Below are positions 40,855 through 50,670 of a DNA stretch of 64,000 bases, piece after piece. The notes beneath the pieces are model-generated. The model saw only the letters and a program-made list of their open reading frames with translations. It did no database searches and had not been told where the DNA came from. Origin of the DNA: Olsenella sp. kh2p3. GTDB taxonomy: Bacteria > Actinomycetota > Coriobacteriia > Coriobacteriales > Atopobiaceae. How positions within the stretch are numbered: the first letter of the stretch is position 1; each line of letters starts with the position of its first letter. A program made the translations under genes and the position numbers. The DNA lies in contig FPKD01000002.1 in assembly GCA_900119625.1 (NCBI GenBank), positions 124,001-188,000 on the forward strand. Reading direction: 5' to 3'.

Positions 40855-41579
40855 GCTTGGTCCTCCTCAATGACGGTGGTACCCACGTTCTCACCCGCGA
40901 GCGCGCTCATAAAGACGCCGTTCTGCCCCATGTCGAAGACCATGATGGGCATCTTGTTGTCGTGGCAGAGCGCAGTGGCGGTTGCATCCATGACCTTGAG
41001 GTCGCGAGCGAGGACCTCCTTGTAGGTGATGGTATCGAACTTGGTAGCCTCGGGGTGAGTGACGGGGTCGGCATCGTAGATGCCGTCGACCTTGGTCGCC
41101 TTCATGAGCACCTCGGCGCCAATCTCGCAAGCGCGCAGGGCGGCTGCGGTGTCCGTAGTGAAGTAGGGGTTACCCGTACCGGCAGCAAAGATGACGATAC
41201 GCCCCTTCTCGAGGTGCCTGATTGCACGGCGACGGATGTAAGTCTCGCACACTTGATGCATCTCGATGGCGCTCATGACGCGGCAATCCATGCCGTTACG
41301 CTCGAAGCAATCCTGGAGCGAAAGGGCGTTAATAACCGTTGCGAGCATGCCCATGTTGTCGCCCTGAGCGCGGTCCATGCCAGCGGCGGCACCCTGGATG
41401 CCACGGAAGATGTTGCCACCACCCACGACAACGGCAACCTGCACTCCGTCCTCCCACACGGGCTTGATCTCCTCGGCAAGTCTCTGCGGTACCTTGGGAT
41501 CAATGCCAAAGGCCTGGTCGCCCATGAGGGCTTCGCCAGAAAGCTTAAGAAGAACGCGCTGGTACTTGTAGGTCGACAA
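40851..41579 (-). CDS. pyrH: UMP kinase
   Basis: PyrH phosphorylates UMP in pyrimidine nucleotide synthesis. The protein has [12 protein letters not shown] at the start, [11 protein letters not shown], and the ATP-site [14 protein letters not shown] prefer TTG 41579 (242 aa) because GGAGG lies 5 nt upstream and the length then matches the family; ATG 41591, which overlaps that ribosome site, would add four residues. The open frame to 41714 has no support. A terminator separates it from tsf upstream. Confidence 0.93.
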   Translation of the reverse strand: MSTYKYQRVLLKLSGEALMGDQAFGIDPKVPQRLAEEIKPVWEDGVQVAVVVGGGNIFRGIQGAAAGMDRAQGDNMGMLATVINALSLQDCFERNGMDCRVMSAIEMHQVCETYIRRRAIRHLEKGRIVIFAAGTGNPYFTTDTAAALRACEIGAEVLMKATKVDGIYDADPVTHPEATKFDTITYKEVLARDLKVMDATATALCHDNKMPIMVFDMGQNGVFMSALAGENVGTTVIEEDQA

Positions 41580-41740
41580 GCCATCCTCCATTCGTCGGGA
41601 CGTCGCGGCCGTCATATGGCACAGCCGTAACCCCACCGATTCTATCAGAGCGCCGAGGAGGCGCCCCCGCATCCTCGGCGAGTGTAAGGTCTCTGCATAC
41701 GGAGGACACGTCAAGGGCCAAAATCTGGGCGCAACACAAG

Positions 41741-41774
41741 GAAAAGCCCCGGCGGGCGGTGTGCCAGCCGGGGC
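41741..41774 (-). terminator. Terminator after tsf
   Basis: Stem GCCCCGGC/GCCGGGGC with a 13-nt loop is followed by TTTT on the minus strand, 33 nt past the tsf stop. It separates rpsB-tsf from the pyrH-to-proS cluster. Confidence 0.9.
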
Positions 41775-41806
41775 AATAAAGACGACTTCTTATGAGACCG
41801 CGCAGG

Positions 41807-42676
41807 CTACTCGCCGAAGTTGAAGCGCACGAAGGTAACAACCTTGATGTCGTCGCCGAGGGACTTGGAGACCTTCTTCGCAAGGGAGGAGATGGTCTCG
41901 TTGGAGTCCTTCACAAACACCTGCTCGGTGAGGACGTTCTCCTTGTAGAACTTCTCAAGCTTGCCGAGGGCAATCTTCTCCTGGATGGCCTCGGGCTTGC
42001 CAGACTCGGCAGCCTGCGCCTTGTAGATGCCCATCTCGTGGTCGATGACGTCCTGGGGGACATCCTCGCGCACGGCGGAGACGGGGTTGCTGGCGACAAC
42101 CTGCATGGCAACATCGTGCGCGAAGGTCTTGAACTCAGCAGCCTCTGCGGTCTCAGACTTCGAGAAGGAGAAGCTCACCATGTCGGCATGCTTGCCATCG
42201 TGGTGGATGTAGCAGCCGATGGCGCCGTTCTCAGCGGTGAGACGGGCGAAGCGGTTGATCTTCATGTTCTCGCCGATGACGTGAATCATCTCGGTGAGCT
42301 CGGACTCGACGGTGCCCTCGCCCATGGCGCAGGCCTTGAGGGCGTCGACGTCAGCGGGGTCGTTCTTGGCGACGACCTCGGCCACGGAGTGCGCAAAGTC
42401 CTTGAACTTGCCATTGGTGCCCACGAAGTCGGTCTCGCAGGTGAGCTCGACCATGGCGGCAACCTTGGCGTCATCGGAGACGTAAACGGCGATGGTGCCC
42501 TCGTTGGTCTCGCGGCCAGCACGCTTGACGGCCTTGGCGAGGCCCATCTTGCGAAGAACGTCGACGGCCTTGTCGAGGTCGCCGTCAGCCTCGACGAGGG
42601 CCTTCTTGCACTCCATCATCGGGGAGTCGGTCATCTCGCGGAGCTGCTTGACGAGGGCAGCGGTGATCTGTGCCAT
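41807..42676 (-). CDS. tsf: Elongation factor Ts
   Basis: EF-Ts is the nucleotide exchange factor of EF-Tu. It is 289 aa. The N-terminal UBA-like helix ITAALVKQLREMTDSPMMECKKAL is typical, followed by the core with VELTCETDFVGTNGKF. It is the second gene of the rpsB-tsf pair, 44 nt downstream of rpsB, and is preceded by GGAGG. Confidence 0.97.
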   Translation of the reverse strand: MAQITAALVKQLREMTDSPMMECKKALVEADGDLDKAVDVLRKMGLAKAVKRAGRETNEGTIAVYVSDDAKVAAMVELTCETDFVGTNGKFKDFAHSVAEVVAKNDPADVDALKACAMGEGTVESELTEMIHVIGENMKINRFARLTAENGAIGCYIHHDGKHADMVSFSFSKSETAEAAEFKTFAHDVAMQVVASNPVSAVREDVPQDVIDHEMGIYKAQAAESGKPEAIQEKIALGKLEKFYKENVLTEQVFVKDSNETISSLAKKVSKSLGDDIKVVTFVRFNFGE

Positions 42677-42720
42677 GTGAACCTCCTAAAGGGGTTGGTT
42701 GGTGTGAGAGAAAACGAGGG

Positions 42721-43506
42721 CTACTCAGCCGCGGGAGCCTCGGCGGCAGGAGCGGCGGCCTCCTCGGTCGCGACGGGGGCAGAAGCCTCGCCGGTCTGCA
42801 TCTCCTCGGCGGTCACCTGGGTCTCGCCAGTGCCAGCGAGGACGGCGTCGGCCGCAAGCTCGCACATGAGGGAGACGGAGCGGATGGCATCGTCGTTGGC
42901 AGGCACGCCGTAGTCGATGACGTCGGGGTCGGAGTTGGTGTCGAGCAGGCCGACGACGGGGATGTGAAGACGGTTGGCCTCGCGGACGGCAATCTCCTCG
43001 CGCTTGGTGTCGACGACGAAGATGGCCTGCGGGAGCGTGGTCATGTCACGGACGCCGCCGAGGTTCTTCTGAAGCTTGTCGAGCTCCTTGGTGAGCAGGG
43101 CCTGCTCCTTCTTGGGCAGCGCATTCATGCGGCCGTCCTCGACCATGGCCTCGAGCTCCTCCATGCGGGCGATGCGGGAGCGCATGGTGACGAAGTTCGT
43201 GAGCATGCCACCGAGCCAGCGCTGGTTGATGAAGGGCATGTTGGCGCGCTCTGCCTGGGTCTGGATGGGCTCCTGGGCCTGCTTCTTGGTGCCGACGAAG
43301 AGAACCTTTCCACCCTTGGCAGCGGTCTCGCGCAGGAACGTGTAGGCCTTGTCGGCGTCAATCAGGGTCTGCTTGAGGTCGAGGATGTAGATGCCGTTGC
43401 GCTCGCCGAAGATGTAGGGCTTCATCTTGGGGTTCCAGCGACGGGTCTGGTGACCGTAGTGGCAGCCTGCGTCGAGAAGGGTCTGGATAGTAACCTTAGC
43501 AGCCAT
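42721..43506 (-). CDS. rpsB: 30S ribosomal protein uS2
   Basis: This is ribosomal protein S2, 261 aa from ATG 43506 (GGAGGT upstream). [23 protein letters not shown] opens the protein, and FVGTKKQAQ and [13 protein letters not shown] are family blocks. An acidic Ala/Glu-rich C-terminal tail of about 40 residues is typical of actinobacteria. The open frame to 43722 covers the leader and is not coding. Confidence 0.97.
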   Translation of the reverse strand: MAAKVTIQTLLDAGCHYGHQTRRWNPKMKPYIFGERNGIYILDLKQTLIDADKAYTFLRETAAKGGKVLFVGTKKQAQEPIQTQAERANMPFINQRWLGGMLTNFVTMRSRIARMEELEAMVEDGRMNALPKKEQALLTKELDKLQKNLGGVRDMTTLPQAIFVVDTKREEIAVREANRLHIPVVGLLDTNSDPDVIDYGVPANDDAIRSVSLMCELAADAVLAGTGETQVTAEEMQTGEASAPVATEEAAAPAAEAPAAE

Positions 43507-43664
43507 GTCTGACCTCCATTGGTTGGTCCTCCGCACGATGTCATCCCCGAAAAACCACCCCTGGCCTGGCTTAGAGCCTGGGGCACCACGGCTTTCGAGT
43601 CGTCGTGCGTGTGTGATGTTGCCGCTTGGTAGCGACATGCTGAGCATCTGCACAGCGATTGAGG

Positions 43665-43694
43665 AGTATAGCAGGTAAAAGGCGGTATAGGCAA
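43665..43694 (-). promoter_or_regulatory. Promoter of rpsB-tsf
   Basis: On the minus strand TTGCCT (43689-43694) and TATACT (43665-43670) with an 18-bp spacer lie about 160 bp before the rpsB ATG. The long leader contains GC-rich inverted repeats (around CCCCAGGC...GCCAGGCCAGGGG) and could hold an S2 autoregulatory structure. Confidence 0.6.
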
Positions 43695-43755
43695 GCAGTG
43701 CGTAAGACCTGCTCGCGTTCACCGTTTCACCTTGATTTTGGCGCGTCTCGTCTCC

Positions 43756-44736
43756 TTACTGCGCCCTTGGGTGTGCCTGCCGCGCCGCGTCTTTGAGCTT
43801 CTCCACCGAGAGGTGCGTGTAGATCTGCGTGGTTGAGAGGCTCTCGTGGCCCAGAAGCTCCTGAACGCTTCGAAGGTCGGCACCGCCTGAGACGAGCTCG
43901 GTGGCATAGGTGTGCCGCATGGCGTGGGGCGTGAGCGTTGGGTCAAGCCGCGCGAAGCGCACGTGGGTCTCGAAAACGGTTCGCAGGGCATCGGCACTCA
44001 TGCGCCTACCTCGGGTGGAGAGGAAGAGAGCGCCATCTGGGCGCGCTGCCTTCTCCCCCTTGGCGGCGGAGGCCAGCAAGGGGCGCGCCTCGTCGAGATA
44101 GCGCCTCATCCAGTCGAGCGCCACCTCGTAGAGGGGAACGATTCGCTCTTTAGAGCCCTTGCCAAAGAGCGTAACCTGGCACCTACCAAAGTCCACCGAC
44201 CCAACGTCGAGGCGCGAAACCTCGGAGATGCGGGCACCGGAGGCGTAGAGCAGCTCCAAGAACGCTCGGTCCCTCACTCCCGTGGAATCGTCCGTGTCGC
44301 AGGTGGCAAGGAGCTTCCGTACGTCCTCGTCGGACATGGTCTTGGGGAGGCGTCGGGCCCCTTTGGGCGTGGCGAGCGCGGCCGCAGGGTCCACCGAGCA
44401 GATTCCCTCTCGGAGCATCCACCCATAGAAGTCGCGAACGGCCGAGAGGCGCCTGTCAACCGTACGGACCGTGTAGCCCGCGCGATTGAGGTCGGCAAGA
44501 AACCCGCGAAGGTCTCGGTGGGTCGCATGGAGGGGTTCCACGCGAGAGCGCTCTGCCCACGAGGCAAAGGACGCCAAGTCTGCCCGATACGCCTTCACGG
44601 TGTTCTCGGAGAGGCCACGGACCTGCCTAAGGTATGCGAGGAAGGCCTGGCGCTCGCCTGGCAATACGCTTGACCCAAGGGGACTAGGCTCTGCCGTAAT
44701 CTTCTCGGCATTCTCGCCGTTACGCCGAGGGCTCAT
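43756..44736 (-). CDS. xerC: Tyrosine recombinase XerC
   Basis: This is a 326-aa site-specific recombinase for resolving chromosome dimers at dif. The N-terminal SAM-like domain has FLAYLRQVRGLSENTVKAY. The catalytic domain has ASGARISEVSRLDV (Arg), a Lys in the VTLFGKGSKERIVPL hairpin, HAMRHTYAT (His-x-x-Arg), LLGHES (His) and the nucleophile Tyr in TTQIYTHL. XerC rather than XerD is chosen because it sits behind trmFO, the usual xerC neighbourhood. Its ATG overlaps the trmFO stop by 4 nt. Confidence 0.9.
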   Translation of the reverse strand: MSPRRNGENAEKITAEPSPLGSSVLPGERQAFLAYLRQVRGLSENTVKAYRADLASFASWAERSRVEPLHATHRDLRGFLADLNRAGYTVRTVDRRLSAVRDFYGWMLREGICSVDPAAALATPKGARRLPKTMSDEDVRKLLATCDTDDSTGVRDRAFLELLYASGARISEVSRLDVGSVDFGRCQVTLFGKGSKERIVPLYEVALDWMRRYLDEARPLLASAAKGEKAARPDGALFLSTRGRRMSADALRTVFETHVRFARLDPTLTPHAMRHTYATELVSGGADLRSVQELLGHESLSTTQIYTHLSVEKLKDAARQAHPRAQ

Positions 44737-46076
44737 GATGCGATACCCTGCCCAGCCCCGGGAAAGAGGTCCCGTCTCTCCTCCACAAACGCCGCCATGT
44801 CGGTGCGTGCGCGCTCAGCCATGCGACGACGACGATCGTCCTTCCGCCTTGGCGCGTCTTCCAGCGGCGGCACCAGCCCAAAGTTCACGTGCATGGGCTG
44901 GTATCCCACGGTTGCCGGATTTGTGGCATACGCAACGAGCGAACCCAAGGCGCCAGTCTGGGGTAGCGCCGGATAGGGCAGCCCAGAGAGCTCCGCGTAC
45001 GTGTTGAGCGCAGCGAGAAGGCCCGACGCTATGGCCTCGACATAACCCTCCGTCCCCGTTATCTGCCCCGCAAGCCGCGTATGGGAGCCGGGAATGGCAA
45101 AGGTTGCGTCGAGGGCGTGCGGCGAGTCAACAAACGAGTTGCGGTGCATGACGCCATAGCGGAGAAACTCCGCCTGGGCGAGACCCGGAATCATCCTAAA
45201 GACGCGCCTTTGCTCGGGCCAGGTGAGGTTGGTCTGGAATCCCACAAGGTTGTAGGCGGTGCGTTGGGCGTTCTCGGCTCGGAGCTGCACCGCAGCCCAG
45301 GGACGACGGCCAGTCCTTGGGTCGGTAAGGCCCACGGGTTTGAGCGCGCCAAAACGGATAGAGTCATGCCCCGTGCGCGCAACCTCCTCTATGGGCTGGC
45401 ACGCGCAGAAGAGGTCTTTCTGCTCGAAGTCGCGAGAGATGACGCGGTCGGCAGAGAGCAGCGCATCCATGAAGGCGTCGTACTCGTCTCGCTCCATGGG
45501 GCAGTTGAGATAGTCGCCGGCGCCGCCCTCCTCGTAGCGAGACTGCGAGAACGCAACGGAGCGGTCGATACTTTCGGAAGAGACAATGGGGGCGGCGGCA
45601 TCGAAGAAAGACATCGACCCCTCCCCCACGGCCTGCGAGATTGCCTCGAAGAGCGCGTCGGAGCAGAGCGGGCCGGCGGCAATGACCGATGATCCCTCGG
45701 GAATCCGCGTGACCTCCTCCCTCACGACCTCGATGAACGGGTGTGACATGACGGCATTGGTCACGGCATCCGAGAACCTCTCGCGATCGACCGCCAGGGC
45801 GCCCCCCGCGGGCACGGAGCACTCTTGGGCAAGAGGCAGAAGGCGGCACCCCATGGCGCCGAGCTCCCACTTGAGGACGCCAGCTGCGGTCTCCGGCTTG
45901 GTGGACTTCAGGGAGTTTGAGCACACGAGCTCCGCAAAGCGGTCGGTATGGTGCGCGGGTGACATGTGCACGGGCCGCTGCTCGTGGAGCCGAACCCTCA
46001 CGCCCCTGTCGGCAAGCTGTAGTGCGCACTCGCTTCCCGCAAGGCCCGCTCCAACCACGTCAACTGTCTGCTCCAT
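44733..46076 (-). CDS. trmFO: Methylenetetrahydrofolate-tRNA-(uracil-5-)-methyltransferase TrmFO
   Basis: TrmFO is the folate- and FAD-dependent enzyme that makes ribothymidine at tRNA position 54. It is 447 aa from ATG 46076, which follows GGAGGAGC. The dinucleotide fold VDVVGAGLAGSECALQLADRG is at the N-terminus, and the family blocks FAELVCSNSLKS and TGALGSLVAYAT are present. The start lies within the last 17 nt of dprA. Confidence 0.95.
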   Translation of the reverse strand: MEQTVDVVGAGLAGSECALQLADRGVRVRLHEQRPVHMSPAHHTDRFAELVCSNSLKSTKPETAAGVLKWELGAMGCRLLPLAQECSVPAGGALAVDRERFSDAVTNAVMSHPFIEVVREEVTRIPEGSSVIAAGPLCSDALFEAISQAVGEGSMSFFDAAAPIVSSESIDRSVAFSQSRYEEGGAGDYLNCPMERDEYDAFMDALLSADRVISRDFEQKDLFCACQPIEEVARTGHDSIRFGALKPVGLTDPRTGRRPWAAVQLRAENAQRTAYNLVGFQTNLTWPEQRRVFRMIPGLAQAEFLRYGVMHRNSFVDSPHALDATFAIPGSHTRLAGQITGTEGYVEAIASGLLAALNTYAELSGLPYPALPQTGALGSLVAYATNPATVGYQPMHVNFGLVPPLEDAPRRKDDRRRRMAERARTDMAAFVEERRDLFPGAGQGIAS

Positions 46077-47025
46077 GCTCCTCCTTCGCTCCGGCCGGGG
46101 ACGCCTTGGCCCCAGCCAGACCATTGTGCGACAAATAAAACGCGCTCGTGGGCGCGTACCGCCCATCTGGAAGCTTGGTTACCACGCCGGCGGCCTCATA
46201 GTCTGAAAGTGCGCTCAGGACGGTAATGACACTCTCACCCAAACGCGATGCAAGGTCATCTGCCCTAGACGGCGACGCGACGAGCGCCGAGAGCACCCGA
46301 CCAAGGTCCTCGCGTCTCCCCGGGGCATCGGTGAAGCGAAGGCGACCATAGTCTAGGGATATGGCCGCTTCGAGCGAAGCCTCGTCGCAGATGACTCGCG
46401 CACCTTCGGAGATGAGCCAGTTCGTCCCCGCTGAGAGCGGCGAGAAAATCGACCCCGGTATACCGTAGACCTTGCGACCAAGTTCCAGCGCCACGTCTGC
46501 CGTACTCATGGTACCCGAGCGCATCCCGGCTTCAGTGACAAAGAGGCAGTTCGAGAGCGCGGCAATGATGGCATTGCGTTTTGGGAAGGCATAGCGCTTT
46601 GGCGGAGACCCCCAACGCTCGAGCGACACTACGGCACCACCCGTCGCCACAGCACCGGCGTAGACGTCTGCAGAGCTCGCTGGGTAGACCATGTCTGCAC
46701 CACAGCCCGAAACCACAACCGTCTTGCCTCCGGCCTCCAGCGCAGCCCTCCCTGCGGCGCAGTCACACCCCATCGCCCCGCCCGAGACCACGGTAATGCC
46801 ACATTCGGCGGCAACCCTACCCGCCATCTCGGCAACGGCTATCCCATAGGGAGTAGCCCTCCTCGCGCCAATGACAGAAAGGCAAGGACCACCGAGGACC
46901 TCTGGGTCTCCTCTTCCATAGAGCGTTGCAGGGACAGGATCAAGATCTAGAAGCGAGGCCGGAAACCCTTCGTCCTCGGCACTCATTTCCCAACAGTTTG
47001 TCTTGCGCATGCCGTCAGCGCTCAT
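46060..47025 (-). CDS. dprA: DNA-processing protein DprA (Smf)
   Basis: DprA loads RecA on incoming single-stranded DNA during transformation. It is 321 aa. The Rossmann core contains VIGARRATPYG, TVVSGGAMGCDCAAGRAAL, PPKRYAFPKRNAIIAALS and VTEAGMRSGTMSTA. A C-terminal winged-helix (DDLASRLGESVITVLSALSDYEAAGVV) corresponds to the DprA C-terminal domain. The gene follows comM with a 4-nt overlap. The presence of dprA and comM suggests possible competence. Confidence 0.95.
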   Translation of the reverse strand: MSADGMRKTNCWEMSAEDEGFPASLLDLDPVPATLYGRGDPEVLGGPCLSVIGARRATPYGIAVAEMAGRVAAECGITVVSGGAMGCDCAAGRAALEAGGKTVVVSGCGADMVYPASSADVYAGAVATGGAVVSLERWGSPPKRYAFPKRNAIIAALSNCLFVTEAGMRSGTMSTADVALELGRKVYGIPGSIFSPLSAGTNWLISEGARVICDEASLEAAISLDYGRLRFTDAPGRREDLGRVLSALVASPSRADDLASRLGESVITVLSALSDYEAAGVVTKLPDGRYAPTSAFYLSHNGLAGAKASPAGAKEEHGADS

Positions 47026-48530
47026 AGCTGCCTCCTAGAACGGTATTGCAGGGCTTCGCCCACATCGTCGCGAGATACAAGCTCGTGACCGTCCATGTCC
47101 GCGATGGTTCTTGCCACCCGTCCCACGCGGGCGATGCCTCTGCCACCGAGCGCCAGCCTCTCGGCTGAGTCGATAAAGAAGGTGCTTGCATCCGGTTCAA
47201 AACCAAGCCGCGCAATGCCTTGGGTCGACGTGCCATAGTGAGCCTCCTCCCTGGCCTCACGCCAGGAGGCAAACTCCCGAGCTGCCATGACCTGATCGAG
47301 CATCTCGGCGGAACCAACCCCCTGAGACCCCCTAATCACGTCAGTTGAGGCAGGCCTATGGACGTCGACTACCACATCGATGCGGTCCATGAGTGGTCCA
47401 CCGATTCGCCCCTGATAAGCGGCAATGCGTGCTGGCGAGCACGTGCATTCGTGTTTTTCGTCACCAAGGTGCCCGCAGGGGCAGGGATTGGCCGCGGCAA
47501 TCAGTTGAAAGTCGCAAGGAAAGACATAGACGCCATCCACCCGGACAATCCGGACCTCATGGTCCTCAAGAGGCTGCCGCAGTGACTGAAGAACGTTGGT
47601 GGCAAACTCGGGGAGCTCATCCAGAAAGAGAACCCCGCCATGGGCCAGTGAAACCTCTCCAGGCATAACGGGCCTGCCTCCTCCGACAAGACCACCCATC
47701 GAGATGGAGTGATGCGGCGCACGGAAGGGGCGCTCCCCTCGCTCGAGGGTGGCAATGGATTGGCCAGCCACCGAGTGGATGAGCATGGCCTCGGAGCGCT
47801 CGGCATCTGATAGAGGCGGGAGTATCGTGGGCATCCTACGGGCGAGCATGGTCTTCCCCGAACCCGGTGGCCCCACCATGAGCATCCCGTGCCGCCCCGC
47901 TGCAGCTATGACCATGGCTCGCTTGGGGATGTCCTGGTCAACCACATCGGAGAAGTCTAAGCCGGTGGCCCCATCGCCTACATCAAGGTCATTGGCACCC
48001 AACCGGGTTCCCAGAAGGGGCAGCTCCCCAACGCCAGCCTTCAGACGCGAGATTTCCGAGATGCCGTAGGCACCCGTTGAAAGCGCGAGAGGCAGCCTCG
48101 TCTGCTCAGAGCAGGCAAGGGAGAACCCTTCTCGCTCGGCAAGCGCAGCATATGCCACCGCCCCTCTGGGAGGACAAACGCTCCCATCGAGCGCAAGCTC
48201 CCCAACAAAGAGCAGCTTAGAGAGACCATCAAGTGGAATCTGGCCCGTAACGGCAAGCACGGCGACTGCAATTGGGAGATCAAACGCGGTCCCCGTCTTG
48301 CGAATCTCGGCCGGCGCAAGGTTCACCGTTACATGGAGTCTTGGAATCTTGTATCCGCATGCCTTGAGCGCACAACGCACTCTAGACCTAGCCTCAAGAA
48401 CCGAGGTGTCTGGCATGCCCACGATGGAGAGCCCCGGGATTCCCCCAGAAACGCTCACCTCGACGGTTACGGGGACCGCCTCCACGCCCCTGAGCGTTGC
48501 CGTGGGAATGCGAACGTCTGGGCTTCCCAT
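47022..48530 (-). CDS. comM: YifB/ComM family AAA ATPase (Mg-chelatase-like)
   Basis: ComM is a hexameric helicase that promotes branch migration in natural transformation. It is 502 aa. The N-terminal domain starts VEVSVSGGIPGLSIVGMPD. Walker A GPPGSGKTML and Walker B GVLFLDELPEF are intact, followed by a zinc-ribbon-like CPCGHLGDEKHECTCSP and a C-terminal helical domain. It is encoded directly before dprA and after yraN, a conserved trio. Confidence 0.94.
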   Translation of the reverse strand: MGSPDVRIPTATLRGVEAVPVTVEVSVSGGIPGLSIVGMPDTSVLEARSRVRCALKACGYKIPRLHVTVNLAPAEIRKTGTAFDLPIAVAVLAVTGQIPLDGLSKLLFVGELALDGSVCPPRGAVAYAALAEREGFSLACSEQTRLPLALSTGAYGISEISRLKAGVGELPLLGTRLGANDLDVGDGATGLDFSDVVDQDIPKRAMVIAAAGRHGMLMVGPPGSGKTMLARRMPTILPPLSDAERSEAMLIHSVAGQSIATLERGERPFRAPHHSISMGGLVGGGRPVMPGEVSLAHGGVLFLDELPEFATNVLQSLRQPLEDHEVRIVRVDGVYVFPCDFQLIAAANPCPCGHLGDEKHECTCSPARIAAYQGRIGGPLMDRIDVVVDVHRPASTDVIRGSQGVGSAEMLDQVMAAREFASWREAREEAHYGTSTQGIARLGFEPDASTFFIDSAERLALGGRGIARVGRVARTIADMDGHELVSRDDVGEALQYRSRRQL

Positions 48531-49135
48531 CAGTCATCCCAACTAAAAGCACAGACAAGATGGCGAAGTTCGGCGTGCTCGTCACGGGTGATGTTAACGG
48601 CGACCACGTCAAATCGAACCGAGTCAACATCGGTGTGATCGACCAAATAGAGCAGGCCCAGCAACCTGTACTTGTTTCTCTTCTTGGGGTCCACGGCAAT
48701 CTCCGGCATGTAGTCTGCCTCGTCGCCCAGTGCCAGCCTGGTCTTTACCTCAACGAGCACTACGCTGCGCCGAAGGTCTTCGTCCGGCTCATCCATCGTG
48801 GCGACAATATCCGCCTCACCAGCCTTGCATCTCCAGTTCATCTCGAGAATGCGGAAGCCGTGGGATGCCAGGTAGCTCGCAGCTATTCTCTCCCCCTTGA
48901 CTCCAAGTTCCTTGGTGGTGTACTCCTCCAGGGGTTTTCTAGGAAGGTCGAGCCCAATGCTAGGATCGTCAGCCCCGTCAAACTCAAAATACCTGGATTC
49001 GCTCTGACCGCTATAGCCAAAGCCATCTTCATCGGGATCCCAGGCAATGTGTCCATAGCAATACTCGCTGTGGATGGGGCCACTTTCCCTACTCCAACCA
49101 GGCATGCCCTGTGCGCCAAACGTGGTGTCTCGCAT
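48530..49135 (-). CDS. YraN family (UPF0102) endonuclease-like protein with N-terminal extension
   Basis: The C-terminal 120 residues match the YraN/UPF0102 family, a restriction-endonuclease-like fold: LGVKGERIAASYLASHGFRI, then WRCKAGEADIVA and VVLVEVKTR (the E...D...ExK pattern). The first 75 residues form a Gly/Asp/Tyr-rich extension not found in typical 115-aa YraN. ATG 49135 was chosen because GGGAG has proper spacing; another ATG is immediately upstream. It overlaps the comM start by one base. Confidence 0.88.
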   Translation of the reverse strand: MRDTTFGAQGMPGWSRESGPIHSEYCYGHIAWDPDEDGFGYSGQSESRYFEFDGADDPSIGLDLPRKPLEEYTTKELGVKGERIAASYLASHGFRILEMNWRCKAGEADIVATMDEPDEDLRRSVVLVEVKTRLALGDEADYMPEIAVDPKKRNKYRLLGLLYLVDHTDVDSVRFDVVAVNITRDEHAELRHLVCAFSWDD

Positions 49136-49358
49136 CATCGACTCCCTTCTCGCAACCAAACGGGAGAGCGATGATGACAGCGAGAGCTTGCAAGTATCTG
49201 ACGATGCGCGGACATCGACCTGGCATGCAGCCGACGGTTCAACGATGCCTCATGAGAGAAGACCAGCTTGCTACCATCGAATTCGCCAGCCTAGGGAAAT
49301 CCTTCAAAACCAAAGTGCGGAGTGAGATTTTTTCTAGAGAGATTTGTGCTGAGAAATC

Positions 49359-50141
49359 CTAGAAAAGCGGAGGCGTCTCGAGGAAGTTCCCACAGAACGA
49401 AACGCGATGTATGGGAGTAAGGCCATGCGCGCGTATGGCAGCAATGTGCTCGGGAGACCCATAGCCCTTGCACTCGGCAAGATGGTATCCGGGATACTCC
49501 TCTGCGAGCGAGACCATCAGGGCGTCTCTTGTCACCTTGGCCACAATGGAGGCAGCCGCAATACACGAGACGCGAGCGTCTCCTTTAACGAGCGTAACCT
49601 CCTTGGGGCTCACGTGTACGGGGTTGCCGTCAATGAGTACGGCATCGGCATCAACGCCAGCATCCTCAATCGCGCGCTTCATGGCCATTCGAAGAGCAAC
49701 TGCCATGCCAACGGCATCGATTGATTCCGGCTCTATGTGCGCGATGCCAATGGCAAGGGCAACGTCTGCAATACGCGCGGCAAGCACCTCACGCTGGGCA
49801 GGCGTAAGCTGCTTGGAGTCGTTTATGCCCCAGACGATTGGATCGTCAGGGAGCGCCACCGCAGCCACAGTGAGAGGCCCCGCCAGCGCGCCACGCCCCA
49901 CCTCGTCCACGCCAAGCACGAGACCCGGCCCGCCGAGCTCACGAGCCTTTGCATACATTCCCAGCACGCGCTCGCGCTCTCTCCGCTCGCGGGCAAGACG
50001 CCTCTGGGCAACCTCACGAGCGTGCTGCACCTGCTTGCGAGGGTCATCGGCATATCGCTGGTCAAGGCGGTCAAACTCGTCCTCGTCCGCACAGGCAAAC
50101 AACGCCGCCACCTCATGTGCCGTCGCCGAAGACCTTGCCAT
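49359..50141 (-). CDS. rnhB: Ribonuclease HII
   Basis: RNase HII removes RNA from RNA-DNA hybrids and single ribonucleotides. It is 260 aa. The first catalytic residues lie in VLGVDEVGRGALAGPL (Asp-Glu), the third Asp in AVLIDGNP, and the last in the AAASIVAKVTRD helix (KVxRD). An N-terminal helical extension of about 75 residues precedes the catalytic domain, as in Firmicutes and actinobacterial forms. Confidence 0.95.
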   Translation of the reverse strand: MARSSATAHEVAALFACADEDEFDRLDQRYADDPRKQVQHAREVAQRRLARERRERERVLGMYAKARELGGPGLVLGVDEVGRGALAGPLTVAAVALPDDPIVWGINDSKQLTPAQREVLAARIADVALAIGIAHIEPESIDAVGMAVALRMAMKRAIEDAGVDADAVLIDGNPVHVSPKEVTLVKGDARVSCIAAASIVAKVTRDALMVSLAEEYPGYHLAECKGYGSPEHIAAIRAHGLTPIHRVSFCGNFLETPPLF

Positions 50142-50206
50142 GGGACCCCTCTCAACGAGCGCCCAGCCAATCCAGGAGTAGGACGCACTATGCCTTCATA
50201 GCGAAG

Positions 50207-50233
50207 AGGGGCCACCCGCATTGGGCAGCCCCT
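50207..50233 (-). terminator. Probable terminator after rplS
   Basis: Arms AGGGGCTGCCC and GGGTGGCCCCT (two mismatches) close a 5-nt loop 22 nt after the rplS stop. The T-run is weak (CTCTTC), so efficiency is uncertain. Confidence 0.55.
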
Positions 50234-50255
50234 CCATACAGAACGATCGTAAAAC

Positions 50256-50597
50256 CTAGCGCTTCTCAGGAATGCGAGCAGCCTTGCCAACTCGATCGCG
50301 GAGGTAGTAAAGCTTGGCACGACGCACGTCACCATGACGCACAACCTCGAGCTTGGCAATCTTGGGGCTGTGAAGGGGGAAGGTGCGCTCCACGCCAACG
50401 CCAAAGCTGATCTTGCGGACGGTGAAGGTCTCGCGGGACCCGGCACCGCTCATGCGGATGACATCGCCCTGGAAGACCTGCTCGCGGGTGCGGTCACCCT
50501 CGATGATGCGATAGTGGACCTTGACGTTGTCGCCAACCAGGACCGTGGGGATGTCCTCACGAATCTGCTGACGCTCGATGGCGCGAATGTAATCCAT
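50256..50597 (-). CDS. rplS: 50S ribosomal protein bL19
   Basis: This is ribosomal protein L19 of the 30S-50S interface, 113 aa from ATG 50597 (GAGGAAGAAC upstream). Blocks [43 protein letters not shown] and [14 protein letters not shown] [16 protein letters not shown] are conserved. Longer frames to 50681 read through the leader. It has its own strong promoter. Confidence 0.97.
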   Translation of the reverse strand: MDYIRAIERQQIREDIPTVLVGDNVKVHYRIIEGDRTREQVFQGDVIRMSGAGSRETFTVRKISFGVGVERTFPLHSPKIAKLEVVRHGDVRRAKLYYLRDRVGKAARIPEKR

Positions 50598-50670
50598 GTT
50601 CTTCCTCATCTCTAGACTAGAGGTGCCGACGCACGTGCGAACGACACATAGGCTTGCACACAAGCGAGAA

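Noticed and set aside
43507..43755. A coding extension of rpsB upstream of ATG 43506
   Set aside because: The frame is open to 43722, but the promoter lies inside it and uS2 family members start at the MAAKVTIQ position.
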